Of a stretch of DNA of 5,559 nt, positions 1 through 5,559 are shown in pieces; positions within the stretch are counted from its first letter, which is position 1, and every line of letters begins with the position of its first letter. The notes beneath the pieces were generated by a model, which was given only the letters and a program-made list of their open reading frames with translations, made no database searches and had not been told where the DNA came from. The DNA comes from Pseudomonadota bacterium. GTDB lineage: Bacteria; Pseudomonadota; Gammaproteobacteria; Pseudomonadales; Azotimanducaceae. Both the position numbers and the translations under genes were made by a program. Location: positions 1 to 5,559 of the forward strand of contig JAQBYL010000301.1 in NCBI GenBank assembly GCA_027622495.1. The letters are read 5' to 3'.

Positions 1-4
1 GTGC

Positions 5-1228
5 TCAACGAGCCGGTAGTGTAGCCAGGACCGCCTCAACGCGCCGCCACACCTGGGTCTGACAGAATGGTCCCAGACAGCCGCGGACAAGCAAGGAATT
101 GTCGTTCGACAAAGACACACGCCCTTTGTAGGTGCGGCCGTTCTCTGGATTGAAGATCCGTCCACCCGACCAGCCCTGCGAGTCCCGGCTCATGTCCATG
201 AACAGGTTAGTCCCGACTACTCCCTGGCGGGACAGATCAAGTACCCAGATCACGGTCCCTTTAAGGGGGCCATCCGCGACCTCTGGCTGAACCTCAACGA
301 TTGCGCTGAAGTTCTGGGTGATCCACTGCCCTTCCACATCATGTGTGTCTGCCTCGGCAAAAGCATGGCCGGATGCCACGACGATGGTCAGGGCCAGGAG
401 AACGATGAGGACACCTTGACCGTGTCGTCTGCCTGTCTGCCGCGGCTCTGGTTTCTCTGGGTGATTTTGTACGGTGGTCTGCTCGAACCGCTTTCGATAC
501 TCCGGATGCTCAGTACCCATCAGCTGATCCCACCACGTGAAATACAGACCGTAGTTCCAGCGGAATTCCGAATGATGAAGGTCGTGGTGCGTGGTGGTGT
601 TGAAGGCCCGCAGGACCGGCCAGGCCAGCCAGTTCTTCGGGAACAGCTCAACCCCGGCATGACCGACGACATTGCGCACGATCATATGGGTTGTGAACAG
701 GAACACCACCAGCCCGGTGGTTGGAAACACCAGGAGCACAAGCGGCAGAAACGCAGCTTCCGAGAAAGCCTCTAACGGCGCAAAAGCGTACGCAGCCCAC
801 GGTGTGGGCGTACGCGATCGGTGGTGCAGACGGTGGAACGCACGAAACAACCACGGATGGTGGATGGTGCGATGCATCCAGTAAAAATAGGCATCGTGCA
901 GGATCACCATCACAGAGAACTCCAGCACGCCCATCCACAAAGTTGGCGTATTGGTGATATCTACGCGAAATACACCGGTTCGGGCACCGAGATAGATGGA
1001 AAACCCGACCAGCGAAAAAATGAACACAGTCAGGAGCGAATAGCCGATCTCGCGGCGAATGTCTTTTACACCGGCACGCCGCTTCTGAATACGACGCTTT
1101 GCAAGACGTAGGCGGGCAGCGTAAATAATGAGCGCGAGTGTGCTCGAAGCAAGCAGGTAGCGCAGCAAATCAGAAAGCAGGATTGATGGCCAGGCAGCCA
1201 CGAAATCCTGGATCAGCAGGTGAAGCAT
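5..1228 (-). CDS. Sterol desaturase/fatty acid hydroxylase family membrane protein with C-terminal DUF2147 domain
   Basis: The predicted protein has 407 residues from the ATG at 1228. The N-terminal part is an integral-membrane di-iron oxygenase of the sterol desaturase/fatty acid hydroxylase superfamily. Hydrophobic spans lie near residues 16-37, 63-85, 97-115 and 151-185. The histidine clusters are H111 with HRTIHH at 119-124, HRLHH at 132-136, H181 and H190, and HHDLHH at 214-219, followed by the typical NYG...WWDQLMGT block. These histidines normally hold the two irons that activate O2 to hydroxylate or desaturate a lipid-like substrate. Residues about 271-291 form another hydrophobic stretch, preceded by RRHGQG and ending in AFA. 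Residues 298-397 resemble DUF2147: VEGQW start, GWSGGRIFNPENG, VRGCLGPFCQTQVW end. DUF2147 proteins are normally small and exported. ATG 1228 is preferred because GGGAG lies just upstream; a TTG at 1273 would add 15 residues without a clear ribosome site. The gene follows the AraC-type regulator on the same strand. The substrate is unknown. Confidence 0.9.
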   Translation of the reverse strand: MLHLLIQDFVAAWPSILLSDLLRYLLASSTLALIIYAARLRLAKRRIQKRRAGVKDIRREIGYSLLTVFIFSLVGFSIYLGARTGVFRVDITNTPTLWMGVLEFSVMVILHDAYFYWMHRTIHHPWLFRAFHRLHHRSRTPTPWAAYAFAPLEAFSEAAFLPLVLLVFPTTGLVVFLFTTHMIVRNVVGHAGVELFPKNWLAWPVLRAFNTTTHHDLHHSEFRWNYGLYFTWWDQLMGTEHPEYRKRFEQTTVQNHPEKPEPRQTGRRHGQGVLIVLLALTIVVASGHAFAEADTHDVEGQWITQNFSAIVEVQPEVADGPLKGTVIWVLDLSRQGVVGTNLFMDMSRDSQGWSGGRIFNPENGRTYKGRVSLSNDNSLLVRGCLGPFCQTQVWRRVEAVLATLPAR

Positions 1229-1234
1229 CCGAAT

Positions 1235-1239
1235 CTCCC
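1235..1239 (-). promoter_or_regulatory. Ribosome binding site that decides the desaturase start
   Basis: On the minus strand GGGAG is followed by six bases (ATTCGG) and then ATG at 1228. This is a good Shine-Dalgarno spacing. It favours the internal ATG over the longer TTG-initiated reading at 1273. Confidence 0.6.
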
Positions 1240-1294
1240 GGGTCGATGTAGGAGTGCGGAGTTTTGCAGGCAAGCAGATCGCAGATCTCGCTGG

Positions 1295-1316
1295 AAACAG
1301 CCGATGCGGGCTGTTT
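1295..1316 (-). terminator. Stem-loop between regulator and desaturase; weak terminator or attenuator candidate
   Basis: AAACAGCC (1295-1302) and GGCTGTTT (1309-1316) are perfect 8-bp inverted arms around a 6-nt loop. The hairpin lies 17 bp past the regulator stop codon and upstream of the desaturase start. Read on the minus strand, only three U residues end the stem and no longer U-run follows. It may therefore partly terminate or stabilise the regulator transcript rather than act as a strong intrinsic terminator. Read on the plus strand, four T residues end the stem. Confidence 0.35.
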
Positions 1317-1332
1317 TCGAAATCAGACCGAT

Positions 1333-2406
1333 TTATTCACTTTCGGCCAGCGCCTTGCCCAGCTTCTGCCGGCGATAATCGCTGGGCGTGACTCCCGTAG
1401 CCTCTTTGAATGCGCGATTAAACGGCCCGATTGAGCCGTAGCCAAGTTCCATGGCGATGGTGAGGATCGGTCGTCTGACCGATCCGGGGTCGGCTAAACG
1501 GTCCTGAGCTTCCCGTATGCGGTAATCATTCAGGAAAGAGGAAAAGTTGCGGTAGCCGAGATGCTGGTTAATGAGCCGGCGCAGCTGATGCTCAGGGACT
1601 TTTAATTCCACGGCAAACTCACTGATGCTCAAACCGGGGGTGCGATAAAAGCCAGCCTGCATGGCGGTCTGTAGAGCTTGCCTCAGCACTTGAACCGCGG
1701 GCGGTACCCCGTCGAGAGTTGCCTGTGCGGGGACTTCTGTTCCCCACAACACCTGCTGTGTCACACTCAAAAGTGGCAGGCCGAGAATCACAGTGAGCAT
1801 GGCAATTGCCACGACATTGATCAGTTCCAGCCAACCAGCAGCGCCCTCGTTACCCAAAACCAGTTCCACGATGATGACCGCACTAACCTGCACAGCAATA
1901 CTGCCGACGAACAACGCACGATAACTGCGACGCGGTTCCAGCAGATCGTGCTTGCGATCGACCGCCACGGATACCACGCCATAGGCGATCAAAACGAGGC
2001 TGATTAGCCGATTCCCAACGCCCAGGACCGTTCCGGCCAGCGAATCGAAATCACCGTTATTCACCACAAAGAGCCAGGTAGCCAGAGGTACCAGGTAGAG
2101 CACCAGCCTGTAGCGAATAGGCAGCGAACGGATCTCGAATACCGCCACGGCAAACTCCCAAAGGAGGTAAGGGACGGCGATTGCCAGCGCCAGGAGCAGA
2201 GGTCGAAAGTGAAGTGTGGCCTCACTGAGAACAGGATTACTGACCGTCAGGTAGGCCATCACCCCAAACAGCAGACCCGCACCGAGCCACTGAGGACGGA
2301 TCACCGGCTGTACTTTGAACAGAAGCAGCGCCAGAAGGAACTGCTGGCCGATGACCATCAGACTGATCGCAAGGCGAATGTCGTCGCTGGAGAGAGAAAT
2401 GCTCAT
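1333..2406 (-). CDS. AraC-family transcriptional regulator with seven-helix membrane N-terminus
   Basis: The protein has 357 residues. The first ~214 are strongly hydrophobic, with about seven predicted membrane spans near 11-31, 39-56, 68-90, 100-115, 131-148, 163-184 and 192-214. The cytoplasmic C-terminus carries the two helix-turn-helix units of an AraC/XylS DNA-binding domain: residues ~259-284 (SISEFAVELKVPEHQLRRLI) and ~313-346 (ILTIAMELGY...FNRAFKEATGVTPSDYRR). The second unit matches the family signature well. An odd number of helices places the DNA-binding domain inside and the N-terminus outside, so the protein likely senses a membrane or periplasmic signal, or a hydrophobic ligand, while tethered. 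The ATG at 2406 is the furthest upstream start possible: an in-frame TAG lies nine bases before it. No Shine-Dalgarno is visible. The gene is divergent from the SDR-GST pair and upstream of the desaturase, so either side could be its target. The ligand is unknown. Confidence 0.93.
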   Translation of the reverse strand: MSISLSSDDIRLAISLMVIGQQFLLALLLFKVQPVIRPQWLGAGLLFGVMAYLTVSNPVLSEATLHFRPLLLALAIAVPYLLWEFAVAVFEIRSLPIRYRLVLYLVPLATWLFVVNNGDFDSLAGTVLGVGNRLISLVLIAYGVVSVAVDRKHDLLEPRRSYRALFVGSIAVQVSAVIIVELVLGNEGAAGWLELINVVAIAMLTVILGLPLLSVTQQVLWGTEVPAQATLDGVPPAVQVLRQALQTAMQAGFYRTPGLSISEFAVELKVPEHQLRRLINQHLGYRNFSSFLNDYRIREAQDRLADPGSVRRPILTIAMELGYGSIGPFNRAFKEATGVTPSDYRRQKLGKALAESE

Positions 2407-2412
2407 CGACCG

Positions 2413-2418
2413 ATTCTA
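2413..2418 (-). promoter_or_regulatory. -10 element for the regulator gene, possibly giving a leaderless mRNA
   Basis: The minus strand reads TAGAAT, five of six matches to TATAAT. Transcription about seven bases downstream would begin at or beside the ATG at 2406, which fits the lack of a Shine-Dalgarno. No good -35 is present at 16-18 bp spacing; that position is covered by the palindrome at 2428-2443. This suggests activator dependence or autoregulation. It is inferred from sequence only. Confidence 0.4.
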
Positions 2419-2427
2419 GCGCGTTGA

Positions 2428-2443
2428 AGAGGGCGAGCCCTCT
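2428..2443. promoter_or_regulatory. Perfect palindrome in the divergent promoter region, candidate operator
   Basis: AGAGGGC-GA-GCCCTCT has perfect 7-bp arms and a 2-bp spacer. It ends three bases before the rightward -35 (2447) and overlaps the expected -35 position of the leftward promoter. A dimeric regulator bound here could control both directions. AraC proteins more often bind direct repeats, so the binder may be another protein. Alternatively the repeat may act as a small RNA hairpin. Confidence 0.45.
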
Positions 2444-2446
2444 AAC

Positions 2447-2475
2447 TTGACCGTTTTTGGCGCTACGGGCATATT
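2447..2475 (+). promoter_or_regulatory. Sigma70-like promoter for the SDR-GST pair
   Basis: TTGACC (2447-2452, five of six to TTGACA) is followed by a 17-bp spacer and CATATT (2470-2475, four of six to TATAAT). The predicted start is near 2482, giving a leader of about 27 bases before the ATG at 2509. The candidate operator lies immediately upstream. Confidence 0.5.
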
Positions 2476-2495
2476 CGAAAGAAACCCGTATTCTC

Positions 2496-2502
2496 AAAAG
2501 GA
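2496..2502 (+). promoter_or_regulatory. Ribosome binding site for the SDR gene
   Basis: AAAAGGA lies six bases before the ATG at 2509. It supports that start over the in-frame ATG at 2551, which has no Shine-Dalgarno but is where the family-like sequence (MQQPYDLSGLTAVVTGAG) begins. Confidence 0.55.
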
Positions 2503-2508
2503 CGACCG

Positions 2509-2979
2509 ATGACCGGAGCGTTTCCCACCTTCGCTGTCTGCGCTCAAGCCATGCAGCAACCCTATGACCTGAGCGGACTCACCGCCGTGGTAACCGGCGC
2601 GGGCAAAGGCATCGGCCGAGGTATTGCCCTGTGCCTGGCCAATGCCGGGGCGGATGTGGTGGTGGCCGCCCGCAGTGGTGCGATCAAGAACGGTCCTTAT
2701 GCTGCTTGCAAAGCCGCCGTTAACAGCCTGACCCAGACTCTGGCGCTGGAACTTGCCCCTGCTATTCGCGTCAATGCGATCGGCCCAGGACCGATTCCCA
2801 CCGAAAATTTCAACGCCTCAACCAGTTTTCCACCAGACACGCCGCTCGAAAAATTGATTCGTGTGCCGCTCGGACGGTTGGGTACCCCTGAAGAGATCGG
2901 CCACGCAGTCGTCTTCATGGCCTCACCTGGAGCGAGCTGGATCACTGGTCAGTGTCTGTCTGTGAACGGCGGTCTGTAG
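2509..2979 (+). CDS. Short-chain dehydrogenase/reductase with a large internal in-frame deletion
   Basis: Only 156 residues are encoded, against about 250 for classical SDRs. Both ends are recognisable. The N-terminal part has the nucleotide-binding TGAGKGIG at 29-36 and the second strand ADVVVAARS to residue 56. The C-terminal part has the active-site Y64 and K68 (YAACK), RVNAIGPGPIPTE at 87-99, GRLGTPEEIGHAVVFMASP at 122-140 and the terminal WITGQCLSVNGGL. Missing between residues 56 and 57 are roughly 95-100 residues: the acidic cofactor-adjacent loop, the NNAG strand, the structural Asn and the catalytic Ser normally about 13 residues before the Tyr. Reading frame and both flanks are otherwise clean, so this looks like one in-frame deletion, or an assembly error, and not general decay. 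An intact version would oxidise or reduce an alcohol/ketone with NAD(P). The remnant is probably inactive as an enzyme. It is followed 39 bp later by the GST gene, likely co-transcribed. The start could alternatively be M15 (2551). Confidence 0.8.
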   Translation: MTGAFPTFAVCAQAMQQPYDLSGLTAVVTGAGKGIGRGIALCLANAGADVVVAARSGAIKNGPYAACKAAVNSLTQTLALELAPAIRVNAIGPGPIPTENFNASTSFPPDTPLEKLIRVPLGRLGTPEEIGHAVVFMASPGASWITGQCLSVNGGL

Positions 2980-3001
2980 CTCACACACGGTCATCATCTT
3001 T

Positions 3002-3007
3002 AAGGAA
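3002..3007 (+). promoter_or_regulatory. Ribosome binding site for the GST gene, long spacing
   Basis: AAGGAA lies in the 39-bp gap after the SDR stop. The AGGA core is 12 bases before the ATG at 3019, longer than the usual 5-9. No in-frame alternative start with better spacing was seen, and the protein begins normally for its family at this ATG. Confidence 0.4.
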
Positions 3008-3018
3008 CCACTTGATCG

Positions 3019-3792
3019 ATGCTTCGCATATACGGCGTGCCAAATTCTCAGCCAGTTCGTGCGGTGGTGTGGACCTGCCTCATGAAAAAACTGCCGTTCG
3101 AGTTTGTGATGACCAGTCAGAATCGAGCAGCGAAAACCCCGCAGTACCTGGCAGAGGTTAACCCCCGCGGAACCATACCAGCGATCGATGACGACACTCT
3201 GGTGCTGTGGGAGAGCCATGCAATCCTGATCTACCTCTGTGAAAAGCACGGCTGGAACGATCTATGGCCGGATGATCTCTATAAAAGGGCTCAGGTAAAC
3301 CAGTACCTGCACTTTCATCATCGCAACACCAGAGAGTTGGTCGTGCACTGGAGCCGACGCCTGTGGCCGAGTGTTTTTGGCGTCAGTAATCCAGATGCAT
3401 CGTGGTTGCGGCGCAATACTTTTGCCGGCATGGAAAACAACCAGGAGATCGTTTCGCAATGCCTCACAATAATAAACGGCATGCTCGGCGAGAACGCCTA
3501 CCTCGCCGGTGATGGGCTAACCATTGCGGACATCTCGGCGTATGAGGAACTTGGTCAGAATCAACCCAAGTATGCAAACTGCACCAGCTTCGAGCCTTAC
3601 CCCCACATCGAACGATGGCTGCTCGCCATGGAGCAGGTGCCTGCGCACAACGTTGCGCATGCCGTGTGGCGCCTGATCGGGGACGTCAACAAGGTCGAAG
3701 GCGGCATGCAGAAAATTGCCGATGCCAACAAGCAGGCGGCCCGGCAGATTCAGGAAGAGAGTGCTCGACAAGGAATCGCAGGTCGCACATAA
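3019..3792 (+). CDS. Glutathione S-transferase family protein, theta-like
   Basis: The product has 257 residues and is cytosolic, with no signal peptide. The N-terminal thioredoxin-like domain (about 1-78) has LRIYGVPNSQPVRAV, where S10 lies where theta-class enzymes carry the catalytic serine. NPRGTIPAI at 48-56 includes the cis-proline loop, and E65-S66 (WESHAILIYL) is the site that binds the gamma-glutamyl part of glutathione. The helical C-terminal domain (about 88-215) contains AGDGLTIADISAYEEL at 163-178, the N-capping box/staple region conserved in GSTs. Beyond ~residue 222 there is a charged, Gln/Ala-rich helical tail (to 257), longer than many bacterial GSTs. The enzyme would conjugate glutathione to, or use it in isomerising or reducing, an electrophilic substrate. 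It sits second in a likely operon behind the deleted SDR and converges on the monooxygenase gene, which suggests handling of reactive products of oxygenation. The substrate is unknown. Confidence 0.92.
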   Translation: MLRIYGVPNSQPVRAVVWTCLMKKLPFEFVMTSQNRAAKTPQYLAEVNPRGTIPAIDDDTLVLWESHAILIYLCEKHGWNDLWPDDLYKRAQVNQYLHFHHRNTRELVVHWSRRLWPSVFGVSNPDASWLRRNTFAGMENNQEIVSQCLTIINGMLGENAYLAGDGLTIADISAYEELGQNQPKYANCTSFEPYPHIERWLLAMEQVPAHNVAHAVWRLIGDVNKVEGGMQKIADANKQAARQIQEESARQGIAGRT

Positions 3793-3844
3793 AACCCCAG
3801 CACGCAAGACATTACTTTTAAGACGAGCGATTTAACCAGCCGCG
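3793..3844. other. Convergent intergenic gap, GST and monooxygenase
   Basis: These 52 bases lie between the stop codons of two converging genes. I searched both strands for a hairpin with a U-tract and found none that is convincing, so transcription from either side may read into the opposite gene or end by another mechanism. Confidence 0.6.
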
Positions 3845-5479
3845 TCAGCCGATCACAAAACCGCGATACCCCTCTGCTGCAATTGCATCGCACTGCGCCC
3901 CGTACGCGCCCACACCGGCCACATACGGCATGAAGATGCGTGGCTTACCAGGGATGTTCGCGCCCAGATACCAGGAATTACAGCTCTCATCGGTGAGCAT
4001 GGTGCCGTCCGCAATCTCGAACACGTGACGGACCCAGGCGTCTTCCGCCTTGGCCGTCGGCTCTATGCTGCCTGCCCCTTTCTGATCCAGGTAGTTGATA
4101 CAGTCGCTGATCCAGTCCACGTGCTGCTCAACGGAAACCACCATGTTGCTGAGCACCGACGGGCTGCCGGGACCGGTCACGGTAAATAGATTCGGGAAAC
4201 CGGTCATCTGCAAGCCGAGGTAGGTCTTCGGCCCGTGTTCCCAGTGTGACGCAAGCGTCCGGCCGTCGCGGCCCCGGATGTCCATGCGCAAAAGCGCGCC
4301 AGTCATCGCGTCGAACCCGGTGGCATAGACCAGCACATCAAACTCGAAGTGACCCTGCGCCGTGCGTATACCGGTGGACGTAATGCGTTCAATCCCACCG
4401 CGGCGCAGATCAACAAGCGATACATTGTGCCGATTGAAGGTCTCGTAATAGCCGATGTCGATGACCGGGCGCTTGCAGCCAAACGCGTAATCGCGCGGCA
4501 TCAGCCCTTCTGCGGTTTCCGGATCATTCACCACCCGGCGCACCTGTTCGCGGTACATGTCGCAGGCGAGTTCATTCGCCTGCGGGTTGAGCGCCAGATC
4601 GTTGTACTGTCGAAGCGCTTCGAAGCCAAGCTCATCGAGCGCGCGCACACGGTCTTCAGGCGAAGTTTGCAGTATGGATTCTTTGGGCTCCGCGTTGCTG
4701 CCGAGCCCACCCAGGCCCCGACTGAATTCACTGACCCCGATCTGGGCATGTCGCTGGGCCTTACGTACCTCCTTGTAGTTACGCTTGATCCGCGACCGGT
4801 ACTCGTCGGGAAGTGGTGCGTTGTTCGCCGGCAGGTTGTAGTTGGGCGTGCGCTGCAAAACTGTCAGGTGCTTCGCCTGTCGAGCGATCACCGGAATGGA
4901 CTGAACTCCCGACGAACCCGTGCCGATAATACCAACCGTTTTGCCTGTGAAATCCACACCCTCGGCTGGCCAGTTACCGGTGTGATAAGTCTTACCGGCA
5001 AACTCGTCCTGACCTTCGATCACCGGCGTATTGGGTACAGAAAGACAGCCCGTCGCCATGATGCAGTAACGCGCCCGGTACCTCTGCCCGGCGTCGGTGG
5101 TTATCTCCCAGAGGCTATTTTCTTCGAGGTAGTGCACACCGGTGACGCGGGTGTTGAAGTCGATGTGATCGCGCAAAGCGAAGCGGTCGGCGACGTGATT
5201 GGCGTAGGAGAGAATTTCCGGCTGTGCGGCCATGATCTCGGTCCATTCCCAGTCCTGCTGCAGTTCTTCGGAAAAGCCGTAGGAGTATTCCATGCTGGTG
5301 ATGTCACAGCGCGCACCCGGATAGCGATTCCAATACCAGGTGCCCCCCACATCGCTGGCCGCTTCGATCACCCGGAGGTTGAGACCGGTCTGCCTGAGCT
5401 TCCAGATCGCATACATGCCGGCGAACCCTGCACCGACCACAACTACATCTAACGGCTCCGCTCTTTCGGACGAACTCAT
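3845..5479 (-). CDS. Flavin-containing Baeyer-Villiger monooxygenase (NAD(P)H-dependent, cyclohexanone/phenylacetone monooxygenase type)
   Basis: The protein has 544 residues, the normal size for a type I BVMO. The first Rossmann motif GAGFAG is at 16-21, with E39 ending the second strand for FAD ribose. The block GGTWYWNRYPGARCD at 45-59 is typical of the family. The BVMO fingerprint FxGxxxHxxxWP is complete: F160, G162, H166, W170, P171. The NADPH Rossmann motif GTGSSG is at 186-191. R337 in CKRP precedes DIGYYETFNRHNV and corresponds to the active-site arginine that stabilises the peroxyflavin. ATGFD at 386-390 is the late FAD/NADP motif. The enzyme inserts one oxygen from O2 next to a ketone, giving an ester or lactone, with NADPH and FAD, in the cytoplasm. 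No signal peptide or membrane span is seen. The start at 5479 has a strong GAGGAG site. Convergent with GST; substrate could be a cyclic, steroid, terpenoid or aryl ketone and cannot be fixed from sequence. Confidence 0.95.
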   Translation of the reverse strand: MSSSERAEPLDVVVVGAGFAGMYAIWKLRQTGLNLRVIEAASDVGGTWYWNRYPGARCDITSMEYSYGFSEELQQDWEWTEIMAAQPEILSYANHVADRFALRDHIDFNTRVTGVHYLEENSLWEITTDAGQRYRARYCIMATGCLSVPNTPVIEGQDEFAGKTYHTGNWPAEGVDFTGKTVGIIGTGSSGVQSIPVIARQAKHLTVLQRTPNYNLPANNAPLPDEYRSRIKRNYKEVRKAQRHAQIGVSEFSRGLGGLGSNAEPKESILQTSPEDRVRALDELGFEALRQYNDLALNPQANELACDMYREQVRRVVNDPETAEGLMPRDYAFGCKRPVIDIGYYETFNRHNVSLVDLRRGGIERITSTGIRTAQGHFEFDVLVYATGFDAMTGALLRMDIRGRDGRTLASHWEHGPKTYLGLQMTGFPNLFTVTGPGSPSVLSNMVVSVEQHVDWISDCINYLDQKGAGSIEPTAKAEDAWVRHVFEIADGTMLTDESCNSWYLGANIPGKPRIFMPYVAGVGAYGAQCDAIAAEGYRGFVIG

Positions 5480-5484
5480 TTTTT

Positions 5485-5490
5485 CTCCTC
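5485..5490 (-). promoter_or_regulatory. Ribosome binding site for the monooxygenase
   Basis: The minus strand reads GAGGAG followed by five A residues and ATG at 5479, a near-ideal Shine-Dalgarno arrangement that fixes this start. Confidence 0.7.
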
Positions 5491-5559
5491 TTACGCTGTT
5501 AGCAACTGCCTGAACACGGCGGGGTGTGGACCTTTATTCGCGTTCCGGTATCGGTGGCC
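5491..5559. other. Upstream region of the monooxygenase, cut by window edge
   Basis: This 69-base stretch must hold at least part of the 5' leader of the monooxygenase. I found no convincing -35/-10 pair and no clear operator in it; the promoter may lie beyond the window or an upstream gene may be co-transcribed. Confidence 0.4.

Noticed and set aside
361..465. A separate DUF2147 gene starting inside the desaturase frame
   Set aside because: The frame is continuous and no ATG, GTG or TTG precedes the signal-like segment.
341..775. 144-codon plus-strand open frame over the desaturase
   Set aside because: It is antisense to the histidine-rich region and its His/Gln-rich composition mirrors the complementary codons. 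It has no family resemblance of its own.
1229..1273. TTG-initiated 15-residue N-terminal extension of the desaturase
   Set aside because: It has no ribosome site, while the ATG at 1228 has GGGAG at good spacing and begins directly with the expected hydrophobic N-terminus.
1245..1273. TTGCCT-17-TACATC as a promoter for the desaturase
   Set aside because: The -10 matches poorly and the predicted transcript start would fall inside the ribosome binding site.
2697..2945. 82-codon minus-strand open frame opposite the SDR
   Set aside because: It is a shadow of a region with clear SDR motifs and matches nothing recognisable.
3793..3844. Bidirectional terminator between GST and BVMO
   Set aside because: No stem with adequate arms and a following T-tract could be found on either strand.
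4349..5452. Long 367-codon open frame antisense to the monooxygenase
   Set aside because: It lies wholly within a BVMO gene with every family motif present. Its translation shows no recognisable domain, and long antisense frames are common opposite GC-rich genes.

Overview
The window looks like a moderately GC-rich proteobacterial chromosome, most likely a gammaproteobacterium or relative from an environmental setting. This rests on protein style, Shine-Dalgarno sites and compact gene packing; no taxonomic marker gene is present. There are five protein-coding genes and nothing that looks like an RNA gene, insertion sequence, phage remnant or CRISPR array.

Left part, minus strand: a membrane-anchored AraC-type regulator (1333-2406) is followed, on the same strand, by a sterol desaturase/fatty acid hydroxylase-type di-iron membrane enzyme (5-1228). 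The enzyme is fused at its C-terminus to a DUF2147 domain through a segment that looks like an internal signal peptide. A small hairpin lies in the gap between the two genes.

Centre: a short divergent intergenic region (2407-2508) separates the regulator from a plus-strand gene pair. It carries a perfect 7+2+7 palindrome, a sigma70-like promoter facing right, and a good -10 element facing left. That -10 would start the regulator's mRNA at or next to its ATG. The rightward pair is a short-chain dehydrogenase/reductase (SDR) that has lost its middle third in frame (2509-2979), followed 39 bp later by a theta-like glutathione S-transferase (3019-3792).

Right part, minus strand: a full-length flavin-dependent Baeyer-Villiger monooxygenase (3845-5479) converges on the GST gene. 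Its 5' region runs to the window edge.

Taken together this is an accessory oxidative-metabolism locus: oxygenation of a lipid, sterol or terpenoid-like substrate (desaturase family, BVMO), alcohol/ketone redox (SDR, here probably non-functional) and glutathione conjugation, next to a regulator that may sense a hydrophobic or membrane signal. The substrate cannot be read from the sequence. The families are all known. The unusual points are the desaturase-DUF2147 fusion, the internally deleted SDR and the palindrome-centred divergent promoter. I do not see convincing evidence of a wholly new kind of system.
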